The translations under genes and the position numbers were made by a program. A model generated the notes under the pieces. That model was not told the DNA's origin, did not search any database, and worked only from the letters and a program-made list of their open reading frames with translations. Shown one piece after another: positions 1-6,888 of a stretch of DNA of 16,595 nt. The stretch is from the NCBI GenBank assembly GCA_005879655.1, contig VBJK01000499.1, positions 1-16,595 on the forward strand. Direction: 5' to 3'. The first letter of the stretch is position 1, and every line of letters starts with the position of its first letter. Source of the DNA: Chloroflexota bacterium. Lineage in GTDB: Bacteria; Chloroflexota; Ktedonobacteria; Ktedonobacterales; Ktedonobacteraceae.

Positions 1-55
1 CTTCTAAAAAGATGATGGCGTCCATCACCAGTGACCACTCAAGCAGAAATTATGC

Positions 56-73
56 CCGTTAACGGCGTATAAT
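56..73 (+). promoter_or_regulatory. Putative promoter -10 with adjacent 10-bp palindrome
   Basis: A perfect TATAAT lies at 68-73, and the palindrome CCGTTAACGG (56-65) sits just upstream in the -10/-35 spacer, where a repressor could bind. No good -35 hexamer is visible near 45-50. The expected transcript start would be about 80, some 80 bases before the first gene. It is a promoter by consensus only; the operator idea is inference. Confidence 0.4.
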
Positions 74-162
74 ATGGATTAGGGATCTTTTCAAAACAAC
101 TGTCCTGAGTCGTCCAATCGTTGTCTATGCCAAAACTCCATCGGAGGCATCGGAATCTGCCT

Positions 163-963
163 ATGTGCGCTCAATATTCAGAACAAACTAGCCGTCCTAC
201 CATTGATGGTACAAAAGGGACAATATCGTGCAGCATTTGTGGCGCTATCTACGAACCATCATCGTTGCATGGCTATCTGCTACAGGGACCACCCATCGCA
301 TTAGAGTCAGCCTTCATGTGTATGTGCCACTTCTGCTTCCGCTGCCGACGACCAGCCTGTCCCGATTGCTGGGACCACGTCCACGGAATATGTGGAGCCT
401 GTGTACAAGAAGCTCGACTGCCATTTCGCACGCAGGCAGCTCCACTCAGCGGCGTATTGTTCGCCCCATCGCGCCAAGAACAGCAGAGACGCGAACAAAG
501 CGAGTCTGCTCCACTTATCCTCATGCAGCCTGGTCTTTTCCAGAAAACCTTTCCCCCGGCCATAGACGAAGTTGCAACCATTCCAGAAATACCATCCGCA
601 AGGCAAGCTTTTACAGGGAGAACAGCCAAGCAACGTATAACTAAGCCAGAGCCACCGATTACAGCATCTTCTTATCAACATCCATCCAACATGACAGCAC
701 AAAAAACTGTTTCTACCCCAACTGAAAGACAGCGCATATATATTGATGAACTTGAAACGCGACCGCCAAAGGACAATCGTTCCCGCCGACAATTAGGATA
801 CGCTTTGAGGATCACCCTCTTCGCCCTGCTCATCATTGTGCTCTTCTTCATCAGCGCAGCTTGTATCTCCACCGACATGAATGCGCTGATTGATGCCACA
901 TTACACATTGACATTCGTGGAGAGATAGCGTATCTTTGGGCATTGATCACTCATTTGTATTAA
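163..963 (+). CDS. Cys-rich zinc-finger-like protein with one C-terminal membrane span
   Basis: I do not recognise this as a named family. Counting from the TTG at 121, ten cysteines cluster in residues 37-94 (C37xxC40, C67xC69, C72xxC75, C80xxC83, C91xxC94, with nearby His70/86/88). This suggests two zinc sites, possibly cross-brace like RING or B-box folds. A Pro/Gln-rich low-complexity linker follows (about 100-225), then an RRQ-type basic stretch and one hydrophobic span (about 233-252, starting LRITLFALL), leaving a short tail outside. The protein is therefore probably membrane-anchored with the zinc module in the cytoplasm. I chose ATG 163 because GGAGG (143-147) precedes it, although the spacing of 15 is long; TTG 121 or ATG 127 would add up to 14 residues but have no Shine-Dalgarno. 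The NYN gene begins 34 bases downstream, so the two may be cotranscribed. The function is unknown. Confidence 0.75.
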   Translation: MCAQYSEQTSRPTIDGTKGTISCSICGAIYEPSSLHGYLLQGPPIALESAFMCMCHFCFRCRRPACPDCWDHVHGICGACVQEARLPFRTQAAPLSGVLFAPSRQEQQRREQSESAPLILMQPGLFQKTFPPAIDEVATIPEIPSARQAFTGRTAKQRITKPEPPITASSYQHPSNMTAQKTVSTPTERQRIYIDELETRPPKDNRSRRQLGYALRITLFALLIIVLFFISAACISTDMNALIDATLHIDIRGEIAYLWALITHLY

Positions 964-997
964 TGCAAACCATAAAGAAAGGGTGGGTAATGTCGCA

Positions 998-1540
998 ATG
1001 GAACAAGATGTCCTAGTCGATGGCTACAACGTCATCAAAAATCATTTGATGTTTCAGGTAATGGAAGGGAAAAACCTTGCCAGAGCACGTGATCTCCTCA
1101 TCCAACAACTAAAAAACCGCTTTCGTTTTACCGACCATCGTGTTATTGTCGTCTTCGATGGTACTGGAGCAGAGGAGCAGGTAAGCCATCAGGATCATAT
1201 TCGTATCGTCTTTTCACGCTATGGCGAAAGTGCAGATAGCGTTATCATCCGCTTGGCTAGCCAGGCTAGGTTGGCAGGCCGCAAAGTAGAAATGTATAGT
1301 AATGATGGAGAAATCAAACATCATGTGGCAGAACAAGGTGGCACAGTACGCACAACTGAACAGCTAACCCGACAGTTAAATGTCGCCCCCACAGACCTAA
1401 TTCGACGTGTGAAGCATCGCCAAGCCATGAAAAGTCAGTATGGATTAGATCCACGCCATAAAGCAGTAGATGAAGAGCCAGATCCAGCGCCAGTACGCGA
1501 GAAAAAAAGGAAGAAGAAAACAGGACGCCACTTCAAGTAG
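998..1540 (+). CDS. YacP-like NYN domain protein (predicted RNA-binding nuclease)
   Basis: The protein is predicted to be a PIN/NYN-fold metal-dependent ribonuclease of the YacP family (DUF901). Bacillus subtilis YacP/Rae1 cuts mRNA at the ribosomal A site. Visible family motifs, counted from ATG 998, are VDGYNVI (Asp8, Asn11), VVFDGTG (Asp54), ESADSVI (Asp80) and SNDGEI (Asp103), which together form the acidic metal site. The last 15 or so residues are strongly basic (KKRKKKTGR), fitting RNA or ribosome contact. ATG 998 is preferred because GGGTGG (981-986) lies about 11 bases upstream; a GTG at 983 would add five residues but has its SD too close. At 180 residues it is close to the usual size of about 170. 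Calling it a nuclease is family inference; which RNA it cuts cannot be told from the sequence. Confidence 0.85.
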   Translation: MEQDVLVDGYNVIKNHLMFQVMEGKNLARARDLLIQQLKNRFRFTDHRVIVVFDGTGAEEQVSHQDHIRIVFSRYGESADSVIIRLASQARLAGRKVEMYSNDGEIKHHVAEQGGTVRTTEQLTRQLNVAPTDLIRRVKHRQAMKSQYGLDPRHKAVDEEPDPAPVREKKRKKKTGRHFK

Positions 1541-1569
1541 GTCCCAGACGCATAAAGCGCACTGGGACC
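1540..1569. terminator. Hairpin between convergent genes
   Basis: GGTCCCAG (1540-1547) pairs perfectly with CTGGGACC (1562-1569) across a 14-base loop. It begins at the last base of the NYN stop codon and lies before the stop of the convergent glycosyltransferase, so it could stop transcription from both sides. Neither side has a clear T-run, so it is either a weak intrinsic terminator or an RNA 3'-end stabiliser. Confidence 0.5.
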
Positions 1570-1585
1570 AGATAAGAAACCATCC

Positions 1586-2386
1586 CTATTTGCGCAGGAC
1601 AGAGGAGACTTCCTCAACCTTTTCAACCACAGTCTCCGATGCGCACGAAGACGAACGAGGTGCAGTTGTACTGGGCGTGAAAGCCGATGTTTTTCCAAAG
1701 CGCGTCTTCAGAACGTACAGGAAACCCTCAAAGAAGATGAGCCCCGACATCTTGGATTTGCCGACACGCCGATCCATAAACACAATAGGCGTCTCAACAA
1801 TCTTGAAGCCACTTTTTGAGACGCGATATGTCATCTCTACCTGAAACCCATAACCCTGTGTATGAATTGAGGGCAGATCAAGGTTTTCCAGCACTTCTCG
1901 ACGATAACAGCGAAACCCTGCGGTACAATCATGAATTGGTAGATTCAGCAGTAGACGCGCGTACAGGTTGCCACCACTACTGATGAAACGACGTAACAAC
2001 GACCAGTTTGGCGTATCGCCGCCAGGAATATAACGTGAGCCAATCACAAGGTCGGCATCTTCAATCTTCTTGAGAAAATCCGGCAGATAGCGCGGATCAT
2101 GCGAAAAATCGGCATCCATCTCAAAAGCTGCATCATAACCCCGCTCGACCGCATATTTGAACCCTGCAATATAGGCAGTCCCCAGACCAAGCTTGCCAGC
2201 ACGATGCATCACGTGTACATGAGCATTCTGCTCACACATTTCGTCAGCTAGTTTGCCAGTGCCATCAGGTGAGTTATCATCTACAATCAACACATCAGTC
2301 CCAGGTACATATGAGAATATAGCATCCAGAAGCGGGCGCAAATTCTCAATTTCGTTATAGGTTGGAATAATAATTAATGTCTTCAT
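1586..2386 (-). CDS. Polyprenol-phosphate mannose synthase-like family 2 glycosyltransferase
   Basis: This is a DPM1-like GT-A glycosyltransferase, expected to move a sugar (mannose or glucose) from a nucleotide donor to a polyprenyl phosphate on the inner face of the membrane. The visible motifs are IIIPTYNE at the N-terminus, VDDNSPDGT (35-43), the metal-binding DAD at 91-93 within EMDADFSHDP, GSRY (116-119), CTAGFRCYRREVL (154-166), GYGFQVEM (178-185) and the RRVGKSKMS loop (206-214). The length of 266 residues matches single-domain DPM1 proteins with no C-terminal membrane domain; the last 35 or so residues are Ser/Thr-rich tail. The start ATG overlaps the stop of the upstream gene by ATGA, indicating translational coupling. 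It is the third gene of the operon with UbiA and the AglD-like protein. The sugar is not determinable from the sequence. Confidence 0.9.
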   Translation of the reverse strand: MKTLIIIPTYNEIENLRPLLDAIFSYVPGTDVLIVDDNSPDGTGKLADEMCEQNAHVHVMHRAGKLGLGTAYIAGFKYAVERGYDAAFEMDADFSHDPRYLPDFLKKIEDADLVIGSRYIPGGDTPNWSLLRRFISSGGNLYARLLLNLPIHDCTAGFRCYRREVLENLDLPSIHTQGYGFQVEMTYRVSKSGFKIVETPIVFMDRRVGKSKMSGLIFFEGFLYVLKTRFGKTSAFTPSTTAPRSSSCASETVVEKVEEVSSVLRK

Positions 2387-3465
2387 ATAGTCTTCTCTCC
2401 AGTATTTGCCGATGCCGACGCTGTCTCTTTAGCCGATAGGCGTCCATCCATAGACGATATAGTAGTAGTTCTGTGCAGCAGTTCTTCCCAACCGCTCTCC
2501 CCTATGATTGAGACATCAACGCGCTGTATAGAGCGGAACCATATTACTGCACCAACACCAATAAACAGACCAAACCAGAGGGTGCACAGACGAATGAGTA
2601 GTGTAGCTGCTCCCCCTAATGTAGCCGATGTTGATATCAGCAACCGTGTAAGCCCCAACATGCTTCCATCAGCAGTACCCAATCCTCCTGGCAGACCAGA
2701 GGCAGAGCCTATCAACGAAGATACTGCTAGAATAAACGTAGCTTTGATAAAAAGATCCATACCTCCAGGTACACCAAGGCCAGTATAGACAAAATATAAG
2801 GCAACACACTCTCCTGACCACGATATCACACCTATACAGATAGCAAGCAACAATGGCCGCCATTGTAGGAGCACATAGGAACTCTCATAGAATTCACGTA
2901 GCGGATGAGCAATCCGTGCCAAAACTGGTAAACGCTCCCCCAGAGTCAATAAAGAGAGAGCAAGCTTCCGATTTTGAATAACGATAATACCAGCTAAACC
3001 GACAAGAAGCAGGATCAGTAATAACTCCCACCCAAAACGGTAAAGGGCGAGGCCGCTTGCCGCCAAACCAAGCATTGCAATACCATCAGTCAAGCGCTCA
3101 GCCACAATAATGGGCGAGCTGCGACTAATGGGGACACCAGTCGCCCGTTTAAGCAGGTAGGACTTCAGCAACTCACCTACTTTGCCAGGAGTAATAGCCA
3201 TAGAGAGGCCAGAAAGAAAGATCAGAAGGCTTCTTCCCCAGGGTAGGGGTATGTTCAGCAGTTTTAGGTAATAATGCCACTTAATAAAACGCCAGCAATA
3301 GTTGAAAACGGTAAAACCAAGAATAACCGGCAAAAACTCCCAGGGAAAGCGAGCAAGAGCCGAAAGCAAGCGCGGCGCATCCGCATAAAGAGCAATGCCG
3401 ATCGTTACTGCAAAAGCAACCACTAAAGAGAAAACTATCCCGATACGTATCTTACGTGTTAGCAA
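2383..3465 (-). CDS. LPG-synthase-TM / AglD-like flippase-type membrane protein
   Basis: This is an integral membrane protein of the UPF0104 / lysylphosphatidylglycerol synthase transmembrane family (PF03706). The family includes the N-terminal domain of MprF and archaeal AglD-type proteins and is often found with polyprenol-sugar enzymes. About eight hydrophobic segments are visible. The family signatures are TPGKVGELLKSYLL followed by ERLTDGIAML, and SASGLPGGLGTADG near the C-terminal third. The cytoplasmic tail (last 45 residues) is polar. The start is TTG at 3465 with GGAG 7-8 bases upstream, and the gap to the UbiA stop is 12 bases. It has no catalytic LPG-synthase domain, so it is more likely a lipid-linked sugar transporter or accessory protein for the neighbouring glycosyltransferase than an aminoacyl-lipid synthase. 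That role is inferred from context. Confidence 0.85.
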   Translation of the reverse strand: MLTRKIRIGIVFSLVVAFAVTIGIALYADAPRLLSALARFPWEFLPVILGFTVFNYCWRFIKWHYYLKLLNIPLPWGRSLLIFLSGLSMAITPGKVGELLKSYLLKRATGVPISRSSPIIVAERLTDGIAMLGLAASGLALYRFGWELLLILLLVGLAGIIVIQNRKLALSLLTLGERLPVLARIAHPLREFYESSYVLLQWRPLLLAICIGVISWSGECVALYFVYTGLGVPGGMDLFIKATFILAVSSLIGSASGLPGGLGTADGSMLGLTRLLISTSATLGGAATLLIRLCTLWFGLFIGVGAVIWFRSIQRVDVSIIGESGWEELLHRTTTISSMDGRLSAKETASASANTGEKTI

Positions 3466-3477
3466 ATACGAACTCCA

Positions 3478-4515
3478 TCAGGCTGGTATAACATACAAAA
3501 CAACAATGATGAGTATTGTACACAACAGGACGGTGACAAGCATGTGGCGGTCACGCAATAGGACCTCCTCCGGGCTTCCCCCCCCTTGACGCATGTACAT
3601 GACATAAAGATAGCGGAAGACACCATAGAGTACCAGTGGCACGGTGACAATCAGATGACCATCGCCACTCGGACCCTGGAATGTATAGAGGCTGTAGGCC
3701 ATAACAATTGCCGCTACCGTGATTGAGATCATCTGATTGAGTAACGGAATACTGTACTCTTTCAAGATTTGACGATGCTTGCTAGCGTCATCCTGGAGCA
3801 AGACTAGCTCATGACGCCGCTTGCTGAGCGCAAGGAAAAGGGCGAGCAGACACGTAACCATATACAGCCACGGGGAAATCGAGACTGGGATGACCACCGT
3901 ACCAGCCAGGATACGCAAAACAAAACCGCTCGCAATAAGAAACACGTCTATTAAGACGATATGTTTTAAACGAATGCTATAAAAGACCATGAGCAACAGA
4001 TACGTGGCAATAGTCAAGGCAAAGAGGAGATTTGCTCCACCAAATGGGGCGAAGAGAGCTTCTTGCCCGCGTGCCAGGGGTATCTGAAAAACCCAATACA
4101 GCAACCCACCACAAATGCATAACAATACCCCAACCATAGCAATAGCCCAGGATCTCGGTAGACGACCAGATGCCAATGGGCGTAATCGCTTCACAGGATG
4201 TCGCCGATCTTTCTCAAGATCCAAGAGATCATTTATCAGGTAGATGATACTTGAGGCGAAGCAGAAGGTTACGAATGCAAGCGTCGTCCGCTCAAAGGCG
4301 ACCACGTTAAAGAGCCGTTGGGCAAAGACAAGACCAACAAAAACTGCGAAATTTTTTGTCCACTGCCGGGGGCGTAAAGCAGCCAACAGTGCTTTGAAAC
4401 GACCTTTTATGCCTATAGAAGGCAGCGTAGTGGCTGCTACGACCGCCACTGGAAGCTCAGACACAGCGTCATCGGTCGTAGCCCCACCGCTTGGCCTATT
4501 GAACACTTTCTCCAA
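3478..4515 (-). CDS. UbiA-family decaprenyl-phosphate phosphoribosyltransferase-like protein
   Basis: This is a membrane prenyltransferase of the UbiA superfamily, closest by motif to decaprenyl-phosphate phosphoribosyltransferase (mycobacterial Rv3806c/UbiA), which transfers phosphoribose from PRPP to polyprenyl phosphate. The signatures are LRPRQWTKN (47-55), the first Asp-rich motif NDLLDLEKD (95-103) with RRHPVKRLRPLASG directly after it, YSIRLKHIVLIDV (second motif), and GGSPEEVLLRDR near the C-terminus. About eight or nine hydrophobic helices follow an N-terminal soluble extension of some 45 residues. The TTG start at 4515 has AGAGG (4526-4530) ten bases upstream. It is the first gene of the operon. 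The usual epimerase partners DprE1/DprE2 are not in this window, so whether the product goes on to arabinose is open; a heme or quinone prenyltransferase is unlikely given the motifs. Confidence 0.85.
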   Translation of the reverse strand: MEKVFNRPSGGATTDDAVSELPVAVVAATTLPSIGIKGRFKALLAALRPRQWTKNFAVFVGLVFAQRLFNVVAFERTTLAFVTFCFASSIIYLINDLLDLEKDRRHPVKRLRPLASGRLPRSWAIAMVGVLLCICGGLLYWVFQIPLARGQEALFAPFGGANLLFALTIATYLLLMVFYSIRLKHIVLIDVFLIASGFVLRILAGTVVIPVSISPWLYMVTCLLALFLALSKRRHELVLLQDDASKHRQILKEYSIPLLNQMISITVAAIVMAYSLYTFQGPSGDGHLIVTVPLVLYGVFRYLYVMYMRQGGGSPEEVLLRDRHMLVTVLLCTILIIVVLYVIPA

Positions 4516-4639
4516 AAATGTCTAACCTCTTCAATATTTTTTAGGGTATCCTCATTGTTGCCTAATGTACCTCAGCGTACTTTTCAAACGTGCCACCCTT
4601 GGAATGAGTAACAAATATGCGACAAACAGGAGAGTTGTG

Positions 4640-5329
4640 CTAGTAAATGCGCCGTTTCAAATCAGCTACACGATGAATAGTAATCTTGTGCTTATCTGTA
4701 CTAATAAACCGCCTCTCAGTGAAGTAACCTAGAACCTTGTTAACACTCTCACGCGATGCTCCCACCATAGAGGCGAGGTCATTTTGCGTCAGCCGTATAT
4801 CGATACGGATGCCATCCCCAACTTGCACTCCATGGGTCTCTGCTAACTCCAAGAGTTTTTTAGCCACACGACCATAGACATCTAGGAAGATCAAGTCTTC
4901 AACCTGCTGATCAGTATTACGCAAACGTTTAGAGAGGACTTCTAGGACTTGAATAGCGATCTTGGGGTTATTCATGATCGCTTTATGAAAGTCGCTCCGC
5001 TGCAAGGTATAACATTCGACCTTTTCCAGCGTAATAGCGTCCGCCGAACGGCCTAAACCATCAAGCAGCGAAAGCTCTCCAAAGTAATCTCCCTTGCCAA
5101 AAACAGTGAGTGCAATCTCCTGCCCGTCAGGACTAACTAAGCAGATCTTGACTTTCCCCTCTTTAATAACATATAATACTTGTCCAGGATCGTCACGATG
5201 AAAGATGACTTCTCCCGAACGAAACGTACGTCGTTTAGCGACGCTGGCTAGCTCACGAATGTCGTCTTCAGCTAATCCAGCAAAAAGATGGACTTGCTTG
5301 AAGTAAGTAAGCTCGTTATCAGCCTCCAT
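4640..5329 (-). CDS. Crp/Fnr family transcriptional regulator
   Basis: This is a cytoplasmic DNA-binding regulator. The N-terminal cyclic-nucleotide-binding beta-roll (about 10-125) carries a phosphate-binding cassette, FGELSLLDGLGRSA, with Glu85, Arg94 and Ser95 as in cAMP-binding Crp proteins. A long dimer helix (about 127-150) and a winged helix-turn-helix follow (about 179-202, LTQNDLASMVGASRESVNKVL). Only two cysteines are present (63 and 106), so it is not an FNR-type iron-sulphur sensor. The length of 229 residues is typical. ATG 5329 has AAAGGAAAG just upstream. It diverges from the DUF1858-Mrp gene with a 287-base shared promoter region, so it may control itself and that gene. The ligand is inferred to be a cyclic nucleotide but is not proven. 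Confidence 0.92.
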   Translation of the reverse strand: MEADNELTYFKQVHLFAGLAEDDIRELASVAKRRTFRSGEVIFHRDDPGQVLYVIKEGKVKICLVSPDGQEIALTVFGKGDYFGELSLLDGLGRSADAITLEKVECYTLQRSDFHKAIMNNPKIAIQVLEVLSKRLRNTDQQVEDLIFLDVYGRVAKKLLELAETHGVQVGDGIRIDIRLTQNDLASMVGASRESVNKVLGYFTERRFISTDKHKITIHRVADLKRRIY

Positions 5330-5375
5330 TGCATCTTTCCTTTACTAATACTAAACTTCTGGGCTAGTTACAGCC

Positions 5376-5405
5376 ATCATAGCATAATAGGGCCATCTCA
5401 CACAA
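5376..5405 (-). promoter_or_regulatory. Promoter for the Crp/Fnr gene
   Basis: On the minus strand TTGTGT (5405-5400), an 18-base spacer and an extended -10 TGC-TATGAT (TATGAT at 5381-5376) fit a sigma70-type promoter. Transcription would start near 5369, leaving a leader of about 40 bases before the ATG at 5329. This is a consensus match only. Confidence 0.55.
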
Positions 5406-5514
5406 TCGTATAAACTCAACAATTAATCTAAGTAAGATACTCGCCCCATATGCTCTAGTGATTATTTTCTATTCTATGGTACTCTTGTGCTCAGTATGCT
5501 ATAATAGCATAATA
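5379..5514. repeat. Two direct copies of ATAGCATAATA in the divergent intergenic region
   Basis: The 11-mer ATAGCATAATA occurs at 5379-5389 and 5504-5514. Each copy overlaps the -10 region of one of the two divergent promoters. The second copy is part of the inverted repeat ATGCTAT-A-ATAGCAT (5496-5510, 7-base arms). These are candidate binding sites for one regulator acting on both genes, possibly the Crp/Fnr protein itself, although the sequence is not the classic TGTGA-N6-TCACA Crp site. Confidence 0.45.
5497..5505 (+). promoter_or_regulatory. Extended -10 promoter for the DUF1858-Mrp gene
   Basis: TGC-TATAAT at 5497-5505 is a full extended -10 with a perfect hexamer. No good -35 is visible (TGGTAC at about the right distance is poor), as is usual for extended -10 promoters. 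The expected start is near 5512, giving a leader of about 105 bases. The -10 is embedded in a 7+7 inverted repeat (5496-5510) that could serve as an operator. Confidence 0.55.
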
Positions 5515-5616
5515 TCAGAGTGGACAACTCGGAATTAGCTCTTATCTCTACATTGTCAAACTACGAAAAGGAGAGCAGCAGACGAGAAGCTCTTTCGATG
5601 CTGCTAAGGATAAGAT

Positions 5617-6651
5617 ATGCCGGAAATGATTACTGCCGACATGATTATTCATGATGTTGTGACGAATCATCCTGCGACGGTGAAGGTCTTCCACGGTCAT
5701 GGCCTTCCCTGTACAGCTTGTGCTGTCGGTGCACGTGAAAGTGTAACAGGTGGTGCCCGCACCCATCATTTTACACCAGAAAAACTAGAACTACTATTGA
5801 AAGATTTAAATGCCGCCGCACGAGGTGAACCAATTTCTGTTGCTCCTCAACGTGCTCCTGCTGGAAGAGGTATCCCTCTGACCATGGCTGGCGGTGATCC
5901 CGGACGTAAAATTAAACAAGTCATTGCCATTATGAGCGGTAAAGGTGGCGTGGGTAAATCGCTGGTGACAGGTCTGCTTGCCGTCTCTCTGCGCCGCCAG
6001 GGTCAGCGCGTGGGGATTTTGGATGGGGATATTACTGGTCCCAGTATCGCACGCATGTTTGGTACCAAAGGCCAGCCCGCTAAGTCCGCCAATGGCGGTA
6101 TTGAGCCACTTACCAGCAAGAGTGGCATCAAAATTATGTCCATGAACATGTTCCTTGAGCACGAGAGCGATCCCGTTATCTGGCGCGGACCCATGATATC
6201 GGGGGCTATCAAGCAATTCTATAGTGATGTAGATTGGGAAGCATTAGATTACTTGTTGGTAGACTTGCCACCAGGAACGTCGGATGCTCCCATGACTGTT
6301 ATGCAGTCCCTGCCGGTCGATGGCATCATTATTGTCTCATCACCACAGATGTTGGCAACGATGATTGTGATGAAGTGCATCAATATGGTGCGCCAACTCA
6401 AAGGTATTATCGTTGGTGTTGTCGAAAATATGTCCTACTTCGAGACACCTAATGGCGAGCGCTATGAGATCTTTGGTCCAAGTAATGGCACCGAGCTAGT
6501 AGCGATGACTGGCGCACCCTTGCTAGGACAGTTGCCCATTGATCCTATGCTGACGACATTATGTGATGCCGGTCGCGTCGAAGAGTACTATGCTGAGGCG
6601 TATGAATCGTTAGCCGCAAATTTCGTCAGCACTCTGAAGATCAAGCGGTAA
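5617..6651 (+). CDS. DUF1858-Mrp/NBP35 P-loop ATPase fusion (iron-sulphur carrier family)
   Basis: The N-terminal DUF1858 domain (about 1-66) has the pattern ITADMIIHDVV...HGLPCTAC with Cys32 and Cys35, then a short linker. An Mrp/NBP35/ApbC ATPase follows (about 98-344) with a deviant Walker A, SGKGGVGKS (107-115), DGDITGPS (136-143), RGPMISGAIKQF (190-201) and Walker B-like VDLPPGTSD (215-223). Mrp proteins bind and hand over iron-sulphur clusters in the cytoplasm and work as dimers. The usual C-terminal CxxC pair after NMSYF is absent: the sequence there is MSYFETPNGERYEIFG (272-287). Cluster binding by the ATPase domain is therefore doubtful, and the DUF1858 CxxC may supply the thiols. 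ATG 5617 has AAGGA six bases upstream. The gene stands alone, divergent from the Crp/Fnr gene. Confidence 0.93.
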   Translation: MPEMITADMIIHDVVTNHPATVKVFHGHGLPCTACAVGARESVTGGARTHHFTPEKLELLLKDLNAAARGEPISVAPQRAPAGRGIPLTMAGGDPGRKIKQVIAIMSGKGGVGKSLVTGLLAVSLRRQGQRVGILDGDITGPSIARMFGTKGQPAKSANGGIEPLTSKSGIKIMSMNMFLEHESDPVIWRGPMISGAIKQFYSDVDWEALDYLLVDLPPGTSDAPMTVMQSLPVDGIIIVSSPQMLATMIVMKCINMVRQLKGIIVGVVENMSYFETPNGERYEIFGPSNGTELVAMTGAPLLGQLPIDPMLTTLCDAGRVEEYYAEAYESLAANFVSTLKIKR

Positions 6652-6731
6652 AAATTCTCCAGCGCGAACCATATATGCACACCGACGGTCGTAACGTGGG
6701 AACCAACGCGTGGTGTGGCCGAGAGCAATGG

Positions 6732-6750
6732 CCCCCCTCCCCCCCTTTTT
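6732..6750. repeat. 19-base polypyrimidine tract next to a -35 element
   Basis: Six C, one T, seven C and five T run without interruption, so the minus strand reads as G- and A-runs. It abuts the TTGACA at 6749-6754. It could form triplex or G-rich structures, could vary in length by slippage, and could end transcripts from the Mrp gene by its T-run, but no clean hairpin precedes it (CACACC 6678-6683 with GGTGTG 6712-6717 is weak). Confidence 0.6.
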
Positions 6751-6777
6751 GACAATATGGAAGAAATATGCTAGCTT
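6749..6777 (+). promoter_or_regulatory. Promoter for the Gln-rich membrane protein gene
   Basis: A perfect TTGACA (6749-6754), a 17-base spacer and TGC-TAGCTT (-10 at 6772-6777) fit sigma70. The predicted start is near 6784, giving a leader of about 105 bases. A second possible -10, TATAGA at 6780-6785, is too far from the -35. Confidence 0.5.
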
Positions 6778-6888
6778 TGTATAGATAGCTATCGCAAGTC
6801 ATCCATCAGCTTCTAAAAAGAGACATAGAAATAGAAGATGATAGGAGCCATAAACATAGTAATAGTAGACAAAAAAAGGAGTGAGTCT

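Noticed and set aside
3572..3588. C8 run inside the UbiA gene as a phase-variable tract
   Set aside because: It codes for the conserved GGG part of the GGSPEEVLL motif and the frame is intact; nothing suggests variation.
4640..5329. FNR-type oxygen sensor
   Set aside because: Only two cysteines (63 and 106) are present and there is no N-terminal Cys cluster, so an iron-sulphur FNR sensor is not supported. Called Crp/Fnr family only.
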